Below are positions 1-10,088 of a stretch of DNA of 64,000 nt, in pieces (the stretch's first letter is position 1; each line of letters opens with the position of its first letter). A model generated the notes under the pieces. The model searched no databases. It was given only the letters and a program-made list of their open reading frames with translations, and was not told where the DNA came from. The position numbers and the translations under genes are program-made. This DNA is from Diaporthe sp. PMI_573 (Eukaryota; Ascomycota; Sordariomycetes; Diaporthales; Diaporthaceae), in contig JAJTUP010000071.1 of the NCBI GenBank assembly GCA_021399435.1, positions 186,001 to 250,000 of the forward strand, in the 5' to 3' direction.

Positions 1-525
1 AGCAAAGCTATTAGGGCAAGGCAGGAAAACCAGGTACTATGAGATTAGAATAATTAGTCTTCTGCTGCGAAGCTGCATATATATACATGTGTGTGTGTGC
101 GCGTATGTGTGTGCAACGAAAGAATAATCTCATATTTTCTATAATTGACGTCTATAGCAAAGGCTCCATTGTGGCTCAAGTTCCTTGAATGCTTGCTGGC
201 CCACTGTAGTTATTACAGTTCTAAGGAGGCTGCAAAATAATACACACATAGCTAATAGCGTTGCATCTTTAACTTTCACCTGGCCTGATAAGTGAGTGAC
301 CTGCTTCAATATTAACGATGAAAATTGAGTGCTACCATCAGCTATTCAAGCACCTAGGTATCCATGGGTTCAGTTTCAGTATACATGGCTTTATTGAACT
401 TTTTGCATTGATCCAACAATCAGATGAATTCGGTCAATGGAATAGTAAAGTTTGAAGTAAGGTATTCTCTTAAGCAAAAAGGGCAAATTCTGGAATGTTG
501 GACTACCGACTACCAGTCCAGTAAT
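1..525. other. Non-coding stretch downstream of the transaldolase gene
   Basis: No reading frame here resembles a protein I recognise. A short TG/CG-rich microsatellite lies at about 90-114. The rest is AT-leaning and is probably the 3' flank of the transaldolase gene that ends at 526. Confidence 0.6.
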
Positions 526-1582
526 TTATAAAGAGCCGATAGCTTCCAGCAGAATTCTTTTCAGCTCCTCGCCATCATCTAAGAAGATCCGAAGGCTCTC
601 TGACATCTTTTCAAAAGCCATTCTATCATTGAACAGATCAAAACGAAATGAAGCCTCATCATCTAGATATGTAGGAGATGATGGCCCGTTGTTGGTACTA
701 CCGGTTTCTGAGTGACGAGTGAGAGAGATGGTTAGAAGTCTTGTACGTTACATGGAGACCCAGAAGCTTACCGTGATTTCTTTTATGAATCCAGAATTGC
801 GTGACAATAGGATACTCCGCTTTTCGCAGGTCCTCGAGTAGTCTGACACTGATAGTCATGAGCCCGATGCCAGCAAGATGAACACACTCATCAATGTTTC
901 GCAGACTCGCGGCCATGATTTCGGTCTGAATCCCGTTGCTGGTGTAGTACTCGTGAATTTGGCGGACAAGCCGGACGCCAGGATCGTGAAGCCCCGTATA
1001 GTCGGCCCCGGGGTGGTTCTTCTGCCACCAGTCCATACTCCGACCAACAAAGGGCGAGATCAGCGTCGCGTTGACCTCGGCGGCCAGTTTCGCCTGCACC
1101 GGAGAGAACAGAACGGTCATGTTGCAGTGGATCCCCTCCGCCTCGAGAACTCGGCACGCTTGGAAGCCCTCCCAGGTCGAAGCGATCTTGATCAGGACGC
1201 GCTCCTTGGAGACCCCAAGCTCGTTGTAGAGCGCAATGATCTCGCGTGCCATGTTGACAGTCTTGTGCTTATTGAAGGAGTGGATCGCATCCACCTCAGT
1301 CGAGACACGACCGGGGATGCACTTGAGGATCTCGCATCCGAATTCGACCAGGACGCGAAGAAAAGCATGCTCGACCTGCGCCTTGGGGTCGTCTGGTGAT
1401 GTGGCCTTTCCGTACCTCGCCGCTTCTTCAATGATGGTCTTGTACTGTGGCCTCTTGGCGGCGTTCAGGATGTGGGACGGGTTCGTGGTGCCATCTTGGG
1501 GAGCGTATTCTTTCAAAACGTTGAAGTCACCAGTGTCGGCTACGATCGTGGTGACCCCGCGCAACTGTTCGAGTGTAGACAT
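526..1582 (-). CDS. Transaldolase (class I, TalB/Tal1 type)
   Basis: Transaldolase moves a dihydroxyacetone unit from sedoheptulose-7-P to glyceraldehyde-3-P in the cytosolic non-oxidative pentose phosphate pathway. Exons: 1582-772 and 707-526, with a 64-nt GT-AG intron; the joined frame gives 330 residues, close to the usual 320-335. Family residues fall where they do in the E. coli and yeast enzymes: D16, N34, E96, the Schiff-base lysine K132 in VLIKIASTWEG, and the N154/T156 segment CNMTVLFS. The start MSTLEQLRG fits the family; the open frame upstream of it (to 1687) has no family similarity. The C-terminal exon (LDDEASFRFDLFND...) restores the normal helical tail that the intron would otherwise cut off. 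Fungi often carry a second transaldolase in secondary-metabolite or stress loci, so this could be a paralogue; no such cluster is visible here. Confidence 0.93.
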
Positions 1583-2567
1583 GACTAGTGAGCAAAACCT
1601 CTCATCTCTTCTGGCACTGCTTGACGACGTTGTTACAGTAGAGCCAAAGAGAGAGTGTGTGCTTTTAAGGAAAGAACACAATTCCACGCTCTTCCTTTGA
1701 ATGGGAGTGTCCGCCCGGCTCCACGCGCCCGCCCGGCTCCGACTGTCTCCGAGCTCTGAACACTCAACTCAATTCGGCGCGCACGCCCAGTCCCGCGAAT
1801 GCCGGATCTTGTGTATTTCACTTAGTGTAAGGCGAGAAAAGTAGTAGTTATAATTCTTGGATTCTAGCCCCTTCCACACAGCTGGTCCCGAGCCAGAACG
1901 CCCTAGCATCTATACATGCAAATCTCATACCAGCGTTTCACCACGGCCAAGCACTAAACGTACAGCTAATAGAGCTTTGAAGATAGAATTGAGCGATTCA
2001 GTATTACAAATCTTGCGAAAATGAGACAACCACTCGGCTCATCAAACTAGAGTCCGGTGTGGTCATCGTCCTATATTTCCATGAAGACCGGCAATGCTCC
2101 CCCATAGAGACCAGCAGTGTTGCATAGATTAAGAAAACTAGTCGAGTTCTACGAAGATACACTGAGTGACCAGCGGACAGGGTCGTCATAGGGTACATGG
2201 AAGAGCAAAGTGCAGCGCGTGGGCCCCCACCTCCCGGAGCCGTAGGTCAAAAGGGACAAGGCATTGTGTGCAGTGTTCACGATGAGACTTCAACTTGGAT
2301 CTTACCGCGGCGTATTCCGATCATGACTTTATACTTGAGACGTTTTATCTACAGCTTAGCGATTTCGTCCCCGGGCTGGTATCCTTCCATTTCAGCGCGG
2401 TTGTAGCCGAATACCAAGGAATGCGGTGGACGGTCGAGATATCAGAGTATAGTAACCTTGGGCCGATCATAGACCAATTTGCTTTCTTTCACGATCAGTT
2501 ATGACGTCTTGAAAATTTGATTGATTTTGTTTACACATTTCTATGATCTACCAGGGTAATTACCATC
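1583..2567. other. Gap between transaldolase promoter and membrane-protein 3' end
   Basis: About 1 kb without a supported gene. It holds the 5' flank of the transaldolase gene and the 3' flank of the membrane-protein gene. A 69-residue plus-strand frame at 2295-2504 begins with TTG, and I recognise no domain in it. Confidence 0.5.
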
Positions 2568-4813
2568 TTAAAAGTTCTGCGCAATGCGCCTCGTCCGCCC
2601 GGAGACAGAGCCCTCCCTGCTGAGCCTCCTGCCTGCCCCTCGCCTCCCCGCGCCCGCGGTGTCGGGGTCAAGTATATCGGTAGACACGTCTGAGATAATC
2701 GAGGGCGGCGCGTCGCTCGAAGTCCGCGGCTCGGCCTGGACGCCCTGGACCCAGCGGGAGACCTCCTTGTCCAGCCTCCGCTGAGATCCCTGGCCCAGGC
2801 CCTTGAGCCTGCGCTGGTCAGGGGCGTTGGCGCCGGTGGCGGGGAAGGGCGAGAACCGCGGGGCGGCGACCGGCTTCCGGAGGACGGGGAGCCTGGCCGT
2901 GGGCGGCTTGGATCGCGGCTCGTCCAGGACGAGGCTGACCCTCCTGGTCCTCGCGGCGTCGGATGAGGTGACTGGCGGGACGGACTTGGATCGCCGGACC
3001 TCGGCTCGCCTGCCATCTGTTACTGTGCCTCCTCCGTCTTTCCTACCGCGGCCGCGCTCGCGTGCTGGCGCCGGCAGGAACGATGAAGTCCGCCTCGCCA
3101 TTTCTCCGTCCATGACCACGTCCACCGGCCCGACCATGGTGCTCCTCCTCCTGGGCCGCGAGAAGTTGCGCACCAGGCGGGCCCTGGTGCTGTTGTTCCT
3201 CGCCAGGGGGTGCGACTCCTCAGGGATGATGCCGTCCTCGTCCGTCTCCAGTTCTCGAGGTGTGATATTCGGGATGGGGACCTCGACGAAGTCGTTCCTC
3301 GGCGAGGGTGGAGCGATGATGTTATTCTGGCCTATTATGCTGAAGCGTCGGGAGATCTCTTTAGACGCGCGGGGGTCCAGGTCGGCTTCTCGGGCGATCA
3401 GTGAGTTCCTCCGCCGGGCTGCGGCGCGGGCGGGGAGGTCGGTGAGGTTCGGTAATGTGGGACGCCTCTGGGCTGGTGGCTTCATTTGCGTCTCTGGGGG
3501 CGGTACCGAGGAAGATCTTTGGGGCCCGACTACAGACTGTCGTCTTGCTTGCTCATCTGCTGGCCGGGATGTGTCGGGCACGTGTGGAGCAGGAATCAGA
3601 TTGCTGGCGAGAGGTTGAGGCAATGCAGATAGATTCGAAAAGACCGTCGAGGCCGCATTGCTCCGTGGCTGTAGCGTATCGCGGAATGATTCTGAGGTCA
3701 ATGGCCTCTGTTGTATGTATTCCGAGTCTCTGGTCGGTGGTCTCCATGAGAAGTCGCCCTTGATACCCGGCGAGTTGCGAGGATCGGGAAGCGTTTCCCG
3801 AGACCCAAAGATGGTTTCGAGCGGCGTGGGCACGGCCTGGCTGCGTACTCGCAACGTATCTCTCCTTGTGCTCCTCCTTTGCTCGACTCGTGACGATCGG
3901 TCCGTCCATGACGGTGCACTGTTTTGCCCGTTGGGACTGTCGCCGCGTGATGACTCTGGGGTGTTGATTCGCGACCGGTCAAACGATTCGCGCTGTAGTT
4001 CTACCACTGTATTCCTGGCCCCCTTTTTCTTTTCTATTTCACCCTCCGGTGGATGAATCCCCTGTCTTGAGATGCTGAGGTCAAACGTGTCTTTTCGATC
4101 GCCCTGCTCCGCTGCAGTTATAAATGTCCGCCTCGACAGGATCGATGTTGCGAATGGGCGGTCAGTGGTCTCGATTACAATTAATATGGCTAGCATGGAC
4201 AACCTGTGCGCCTCCATGTCAGTTTTGTACGTTGCCTTGAATGTCACAGCAGGGAAACTCACAAGGCCACAGCTGCGATCAAGAGCTGGATCCAGACCAC
4301 ATTTGCCTTGACGCCTTTTTGCAGATTAAACCCAATCATTGCTGCGACGAGAGCGTTCATAACAACTGTCGCAATCCAGACCGGCAAAGACAGTCGTGCG
4401 ATCAGGAAGGATACGGCCGCAAAGAAGTATCCGTGTATCTGCGGGCTGCCATTCTGAAGACTCCGGACGTACTTCTCCCGCGACGCGAATATGTGCATTA
4501 GGATGTAGACATTGCCAACACAACTCGAAACGAACAGCAGTATCCTCGACACGAGGTCCTGCCTCCCAGCGACCGATGTCTCCAGCCCGAAGCGGACGAC
4601 AAGCACGCTGATTGTGATCCCGCATCCGGATGCGAGGAAGTGAATGACCAAGGCGAGCAGGATCAGGATCGGACATGCGCGCCGGCGCTTCTTCGTTCCC
4701 GACTTCTTGTCGTTGACATATTGAAGTATCGAGTCGTTGTTGCTGGCGGTTGAGATGCGCTCATTGCTCCGGGGGTCCATTGGCGAGGTCCCTCGGACAA
4801 CACCCTTTGTCAT
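2568..4813 (-). CDS. Four-helix membrane protein with long disordered cytosolic tail
   Basis: Unrecognised fungal membrane protein. Exons: 4813-4263 and 4203-2568, a 59-nt GT-AG intron joining the two open frames in phase to give 728 residues. Residues about 1-45 are polar. Hydrophobic segments follow at about 46-73, 86-109, 125-161 (long enough for one or two spans) and 169-195; the intron falls inside the last one, and splicing is needed to complete it (...LLIAAVAL then LSMLAILIVIE...). The remaining 530 or so residues are low in hydrophobics and rich in Ser, Arg and Pro, with many R-x-x-S sites of the kind basophilic kinases use. The layout suggests a plasma- or endomembrane protein with a regulatory tail. 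Function unknown; the four-helix fungal DUF families are the nearest idea. Confidence 0.8.
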
Positions 4814-7382
4814 ATGCAGGTCCTTTGACTCTGGTAACTCCTGGCTATCGCCATGAAGATCTGGTTCTCCGTTGGCGAGGGTAATGTGTAGCTCTGCGCA
4901 GGCGACTTCGATGTGTGGTGGGGATTATGACATAAAATATAGATGAGTCCAGCCCTGGGAAAGTAAGTATATGCAGGTGTTTGTAGGCGACAGAGTAACG
5001 TCTAGTCCTTCCGAAAGTAAAGCAAAATAACACCGAATCATTAGATGTTCACCACACGTCATGTACGAACGTTAGAAAAAAGGTGCCAGCCCTAAGGAGC
5101 AACCGTCTGAGCTTTTGGGATGTGAAGGCGGGCAGATGCAATGCAGCTGATAATATCCAATACATGACACAGACCAAGTGCAGAAGCTAAAACACCAGGC
5201 AATGAACGCATGCAGTGCCAAGACGGATCCGACCGTGGTAGAGGGAGGTCAGGCGTCTCGCAAGGGCACCCAGTGGACCCTATCCAGCCCCGGTTCCATC
5301 CGCACAGAGTTGCATCTACCAATATACCAAACATGCGACCTCTCTCTGCGCCCAAAACCAACACCCGTCCACTCTGCTGAATACGAACTTAGCACGCGAA
5401 ATCTGGTTCGCTTGGCTGATCATCCATCCCTCTGATCAATTAAGCTCATCGCGATTCTGAAATATGCCCGCGGTCTATGCGCGTCCGCGGTCACGGCAGA
5501 GGCTAAAACGCTTGGATGCCTGCCAGGCATTCTGAGACATGTGCAGGGTCCTCCGACGACTCGGAGACGCCTGGCGACAGGGGACCTGGGCGACACATTC
5601 AGAGGGCAGCAAAGCCCCTCAGCGAATCAACAAGCGGTGTCAAATCAAACCCTCAGCATTGGGCGAACCGAACGTCCCCTTGGCGGCTTTCCCGAACTCG
5701 AGGGATGCCCTGCTGTCGAATCGCGATGCGCGAAGAAGTCCCGAGTTCACCTCACTGCGGCGTTGAATTTTAAGCATTCGAGCTGCCAATGCAAACAGGT
5801 TCAGGGTTGAGGGGCGCTTGGCTTGAGGACTTCAAGCTGTCTCATGATGCGAATGAGAGGTCCAGAGCCATCGCGATGCGGTAGACTCTGGTCCTATCGA
5901 CGACAACATTGCAACGTTTCTTTTCACCACGCTTGTTGATCAGTCAGCCCTCGCCACCTCCTTCCCATGCACCACCAGCAAATGTTTCACGACTAGCGAC
6001 ACGCGACTCAAGGGCAACGCGGCCTCTTGACCGCATAACTAAGCATCTGCCAGTCGCAATGGCTCCTGGTGTACCCTGCCGCAGGGATACAGCATTTCAA
6101 CCCATCCACCCGGGCATCATGATCATCAGACAACTCGGATGCTACGGGTAGGTCCGAGATGGCATCCTTCGCCGGTGTCAAGGACATCCCCACGACACGT
6201 CCGCGCTACTCAACCTGGCCTGAAGCCACTATTCACCTTGAAAGAGGATCTGGACAGCCTCGCTTCCACATTCCCCATGGCATATTATGACGATGATGTA
6301 TCGTGAAGCACGCCTCAGAAGGCTGAGCAGTGCCACAGTATCATCCTGCACGCCTAGTGTGCGCCTCAGAAGGGGTGGCACGGTCTAGTCCGGTCTGTTC
6401 GTCCGTACTCTCCGGGTCTGTCACTACCGCGCCACATGTCACTGCAAAACACTTAATTTAGAGCCATCAGATGTTTCCGCTAGCGATCCTTTGGCTTTTC
6501 GCAAAAGCAATGCGTCACGTGTTTCCGGGTCTTGTAGGGAAAGTAAAGGTAATTCGTCCTCGGCAGCTCTGGGCATTGCCAAGACATTTTGTTGACTTTT
6601 GCTCGTCAAACTCGTCCGCCAATTGTGCCTTCAAGCGTGTGTCTGAGGGTGTTTTGCAGGCAAATTCAACGCCATGGGATAAAAAAAAATCCATAAACCT
6701 GCGGCGAAATAGGACTTCTGCACCTGCGGTTTTACCGCGGTATACACTCAAAATTCTACTTTTCTTGAAAGTTTTGAACGAGCTTCACGAAAGTGAGGGT
6801 CTTGTCAATGCACAAGACATTGAAGTGTAACACCAGCCATGACCATATAAAGACTCAATTTCTTCAGAAATCCAACGATTCTAGCGTGGCTGGCTCTGTG
6901 ACAGACACAAAGATTCATGTGTAAGTCACTTCGCCTTGCTCGAGTCACTCGATGAAAAGCACTTTGAACAAATGGTCAACATTACTTGAGTCAATTCAAT
7001 AGTGGTTGGTAGACAAGTATTGCGATTAAATACAAGTTTGTCATAGTCACTGGTGCTCGGTTAAACAATCAACGATATGGGCGCTCATTATCCAGGTAGA
7101 TAGTTGGATTAACACAGGCAATCACCTGCTCTAGGGTGGATCAACAAGCGAGAAGTACCAGTCAGTGCCTAGGCCGGACAAGACTACGATAATGACGGAG
7201 CTTCACTCCGATCTTATCAACGCCAAGCCAAGCGGCCAGAGTCGGCTTGTTCGTGCATCCTTACTTCCCCGGTACTTAGTAACTTTCGGAATATTAAAGA
7301 AAAATCGTCTTTCTTCTACGGTACCGACTAATACCAAACCAGCCAGTCTATATCTCGTTTCACCCCCGACCCCTTCGAGAGG
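4814..7382. other. Long gap, 2.6 kb, no supported gene
   Basis: This divergent intergenic region separates the membrane-protein gene (-) from the DUF1989 gene (+). Several short overlapping frames exist at 5178-5810, 5909-6151 and 6471-6830, but none shows a domain, signal peptide or plausible exon structure. A 13-bp word (cgcctcagaagg plus flank) occurs twice near 6310 and 6363. The last few hundred bases must hold the DUF1989 promoter. Confidence 0.5.
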
Positions 7383-8460
7383 ATGGATGCAAATGATCAA
7401 ACCGGCGCCGAGCGCCTCCGATCCCGGAAGCCGATACCTAAGCCGGTGCCGGCATACCTGCCCTCCGCAGGTTCGCCGCTGACGGTGCCTCGAGACTTGT
7501 ACGAGGCTGCCCGAAAAGCGCCGCGTGTCCTGCTGGAAGAATTCGTCTTGCCAATTCGGTCCGGGAGGGCGTGGAAGGCCCCGGCCGGCTCTATCGTTCG
7601 GATCAGCACCCCGGAGGGACCCCAAGTCGGTAAGACGACTCGCTCACTCGGTCATCTCCTTAGAAGAGCAGCTTCGAAACCCATGCAAGGCTCATGAACT
7701 CGTCGAATAAACCGCTGACATCCCTCCCCGCCCAGGCGACCTGAACATATGGAACGCCCACAACCCCCGCGAGCGGTTCTGGGCCAGCCGGACCAAGCAG
7801 CTGCACGCCTCCCACGTGACGACCCACGACAGGCTGTGGTCGTGTCTGCCGTACATGCGGCCGCTTGTGACCATCATCGCGGACAGCCTGTCGTGGTACG
7901 GCGAGGACGAGCACGGGGGCCGCGTGCATGACCTGCTCGGCACGCGGTGCGACCCTTACATCAACACGGTGCTCTCGGGCCAGACGTACGACTTCCACTG
8001 CCACTCTAACCTGACGCGGGCGGTCGCGCCGTTCGGCCTGGCCGAGTCAGACGTGCATGATGTTATCAACCTGTTCCAGGTCACGGGGCTGGACGAGAAG
8101 GGGAGGTATTTCATGAACCCTTGCCCGGCTGAGGCCGGGGATCATATCGAGTTCTTGGCTGAGCAAGATGTGCTTATGGCGCTGAGTGAGTGCTTATCCG
8201 TCTGGTGTAGACTCGCTAGATTTTGCTAATCAATTTGGATCATAGGTACTTGTCCCGGCGGTGACCTTTCGCTGTGGGGATTCGGCGATGACAGCGAGAA
8301 GGAAATGATCAAGTGCTGTCGACCTCTGAAAGTTGAGGTCTTCAAATTGGAGGATGAGAAGTTGCTCAGCAATAGTGGATGGAAGCCAGCTGAGACCTCT
8401 CGATACCAGGGAAAGCATGGCATGCATGTTCCGGTTGGTGAACACGAGGCCAATCGATGA
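7383..8460 (+). CDS. DUF1989 (urea-carboxylase-associated family) protein
   Basis: Exons 7383-7629, 7736-8185 and 8246-8460 join in frame to 303 residues. The DUF1989 signature is clear: a start-of-domain segment GRAWKAPAGSIVRI, the metal/cofactor-like stretch DLNIWNAHNPRERFW, the block TRCDPYINT, then HCHSNLTRAVAPFGL, DVHDVINLFQVTGL and the closing CPGGDLSLWG. Bacterial members sit beside urea carboxylase or aminomethyltransferase-like genes and are thought to act in urea/guanidine nitrogen use; the fungal role is not established. Both introns fall inside conserved blocks and splicing restores them (PQVG|DLN, MALS|TCPGG), which supports the model. The first 55 residues are not part of the domain. 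No nitrogen-metabolism gene is adjacent. Confidence 0.88.
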
Positions 8461-8957
8461 GTAATATTGAAAGGGGCGTAATATGCGACAACTCGTCATC
8501 GAAGGAGCCTTCAGACCCGATCGATGGACTGCAGAAATGTTAATACCAGTCATATTGAAGTCCCTCATAAATTTCTTTGAGCTTGGGAGCTGCGCAATAA
8601 ACGAGAAATGAGTCCAAATTGTTTATGAAAGATAGCCCGTAAGCTGAGATGAAAATATCACGACCCAATTTGTAAATCACAATATTGCACTTTATTCACT
8701 AAGGATATGTTTCTAGGGTTATGGGAAGGTGGGGGTCTCGCGCTGTTGTCGGTTGTCGGTTATCGTCAGGGTTCGGATACACTCCTAAAGCCATTAGACG
8801 CGTCGCGTCTGGCTGTTTTGCTTCCTCCTGCTTACCGTTAGTCTAGGCAGCGACACACATGTGAGTCACATTGCAGAAATCCCTATTTCCTTCAAATACT
8901 AACAAGGAAGTTGAAGAAGAGACGCTGGATCAAGACAACAGCCTTGCGAGGAGCACA
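8461..8957. other. Spacer between the DUF1989 and HD-domain genes
   Basis: Half a kilobase with no gene. It carries the 3' flank of the DUF1989 gene and the promoter/5' leader of the HD-domain gene. The open frame extends upstream to 8871, but that codon is TTG, so I treat 8871-8957 as leader. Confidence 0.55.
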
Positions 8958-9716
8958 ATGGACGAGGTTTTGTTGAAGAAAGTGGGGGCAAAGGGGAAGA
9001 GGACCTCAATGGCGGAAGAGCCAACGGAGCCCAATCAAACTACGAACGATCCTTGGACGGGCCAAGTTGGGGCCGTGAGCTATGAAGAGCTCATAAAGTC
9101 GGTTTCGTCCTATGTAAAGGAGTACATGTCCCATTACGACCCTTCACACGACTTCAATCACATTCAACGAGTCCACCGTCTGGCACTGCTCATCCTTCAC
9201 AAGGAAATTCAGTCCGCCAATGCTGGAGCGCCGCAGTACGACGAGACTCTTCTGACTCTCGGAGCTCTGCTCCACGATGTTGGCGACCGCAAATACCTTC
9301 TACCGGGGCAAGACTCGACCACGCTCGTCAGGGATGTCCTCCTCGAGAGGGGCTGCCCCGCCGACCTGGCAGACAAGGTCCAGGATTTCGTCCTCCACGT
9401 ATCCTTCTCCAGCGAGAAGAAGGACCCCCAGAAGGTACTGGACAAGATCGCCTCCATACCGGAGCTGGCCATCGTGCAGGACGCAGACAGGCTCGATGCA
9501 CTTGGCGCCGTGGGGATCGCCCGCTGCTTTACTTTCGGCGGCGCAAAGATGAGCGAGCGGGGCCTGAGCGGCTGCATCGATCATTTTGAGGAGAAACTTG
9601 AGCTTCTGGAGGGCATGATGAAGACGGACACTGGGCGACAGCTTGCTAAAGAGCGTACTGAGAGGCTGAAAGTTTTCAGGGGCTGGTGGGAGAGCGAAAA
9701 CCTTGGGTCATCTTGA
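8958..9716 (+). CDS. HD-domain phosphohydrolase
   Basis: Intronless, 252 residues from the first ATG (a second ATG at about 9009 is possible). The HD superfamily metal-binding motif H...HD...D is present: H68 in HDFNHIQRVHR, H106-D107 in ALLHDVGDRKY, and D175 in QDADRLDALGAVGIAR. This order and the text around it match the small bacterial YedJ/fungal HD-domain proteins, which are metal-dependent phosphohydrolases, probably acting on nucleotides or similar phosphoesters in the cytosol. Substrate unknown. The first 40 residues are polar and outside the fold. Confidence 0.88.
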   Translation: MDEVLLKKVGAKGKRTSMAEEPTEPNQTTNDPWTGQVGAVSYEELIKSVSSYVKEYMSHYDPSHDFNHIQRVHRLALLILHKEIQSANAGAPQYDETLLTLGALLHDVGDRKYLLPGQDSTTLVRDVLLERGCPADLADKVQDFVLHVSFSSEKKDPQKVLDKIASIPELAIVQDADRLDALGAVGIARCFTFGGAKMSERGLSGCIDHFEEKLELLEGMMKTDTGRQLAKERTERLKVFRGWWESENLGSS

Positions 9717-10088
9717 GTTGCCTGTCTGAAAATAGTATCCAGTTGCATCTACGCAGATATCTATGTGGCAGAGACTCACCCCGGAATCCAAGAGAAGAAA
9801 GGCTCAGTCGATGCACAGGAATTGAGGTGTGACAATACGGAAAGCGGCACAAAGCACCATCTCTCACGCCGCAAAATTGGGACTTTGCATTGTGTCGGAC
9901 CTTATTCTGACGGATCCGGTCGAACAACAATAAAACTCGGAACATACCTTCTCTCCCTTTTGGTGATTTCGACTTGCCCGTGTGACTTGTATTTCCAGAA
10001 AATACCGAAGCTCGACAACCCATTTGAACACCAGGTTGACTGACACCACGCATGTGGGCTCGAGCTGCTGTAATAGGACCCGTCGACG
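9717..10088. other. Spacer before the zincin/b5 gene
   Basis: About 370 bp, no gene seen. It includes the HD-gene 3' flank and the promoter of the 15-exon gene that starts at 10089. Confidence 0.5.

Noticed and set aside
2803..3618. 271-residue plus-strand frame antisense to the membrane protein tail
   Set aside because: No domain, and it overlaps the low-complexity tail of a better-supported gene.
6471..6830. 119-residue frame in the gap before the DUF1989 gene
   Set aside because: No domain, no splice partners, AT-rich flanks; it could be chance.
8871..8957. N-terminal extension of the HD-domain protein
   Set aside because: Begins with TTG and has no family similarity.
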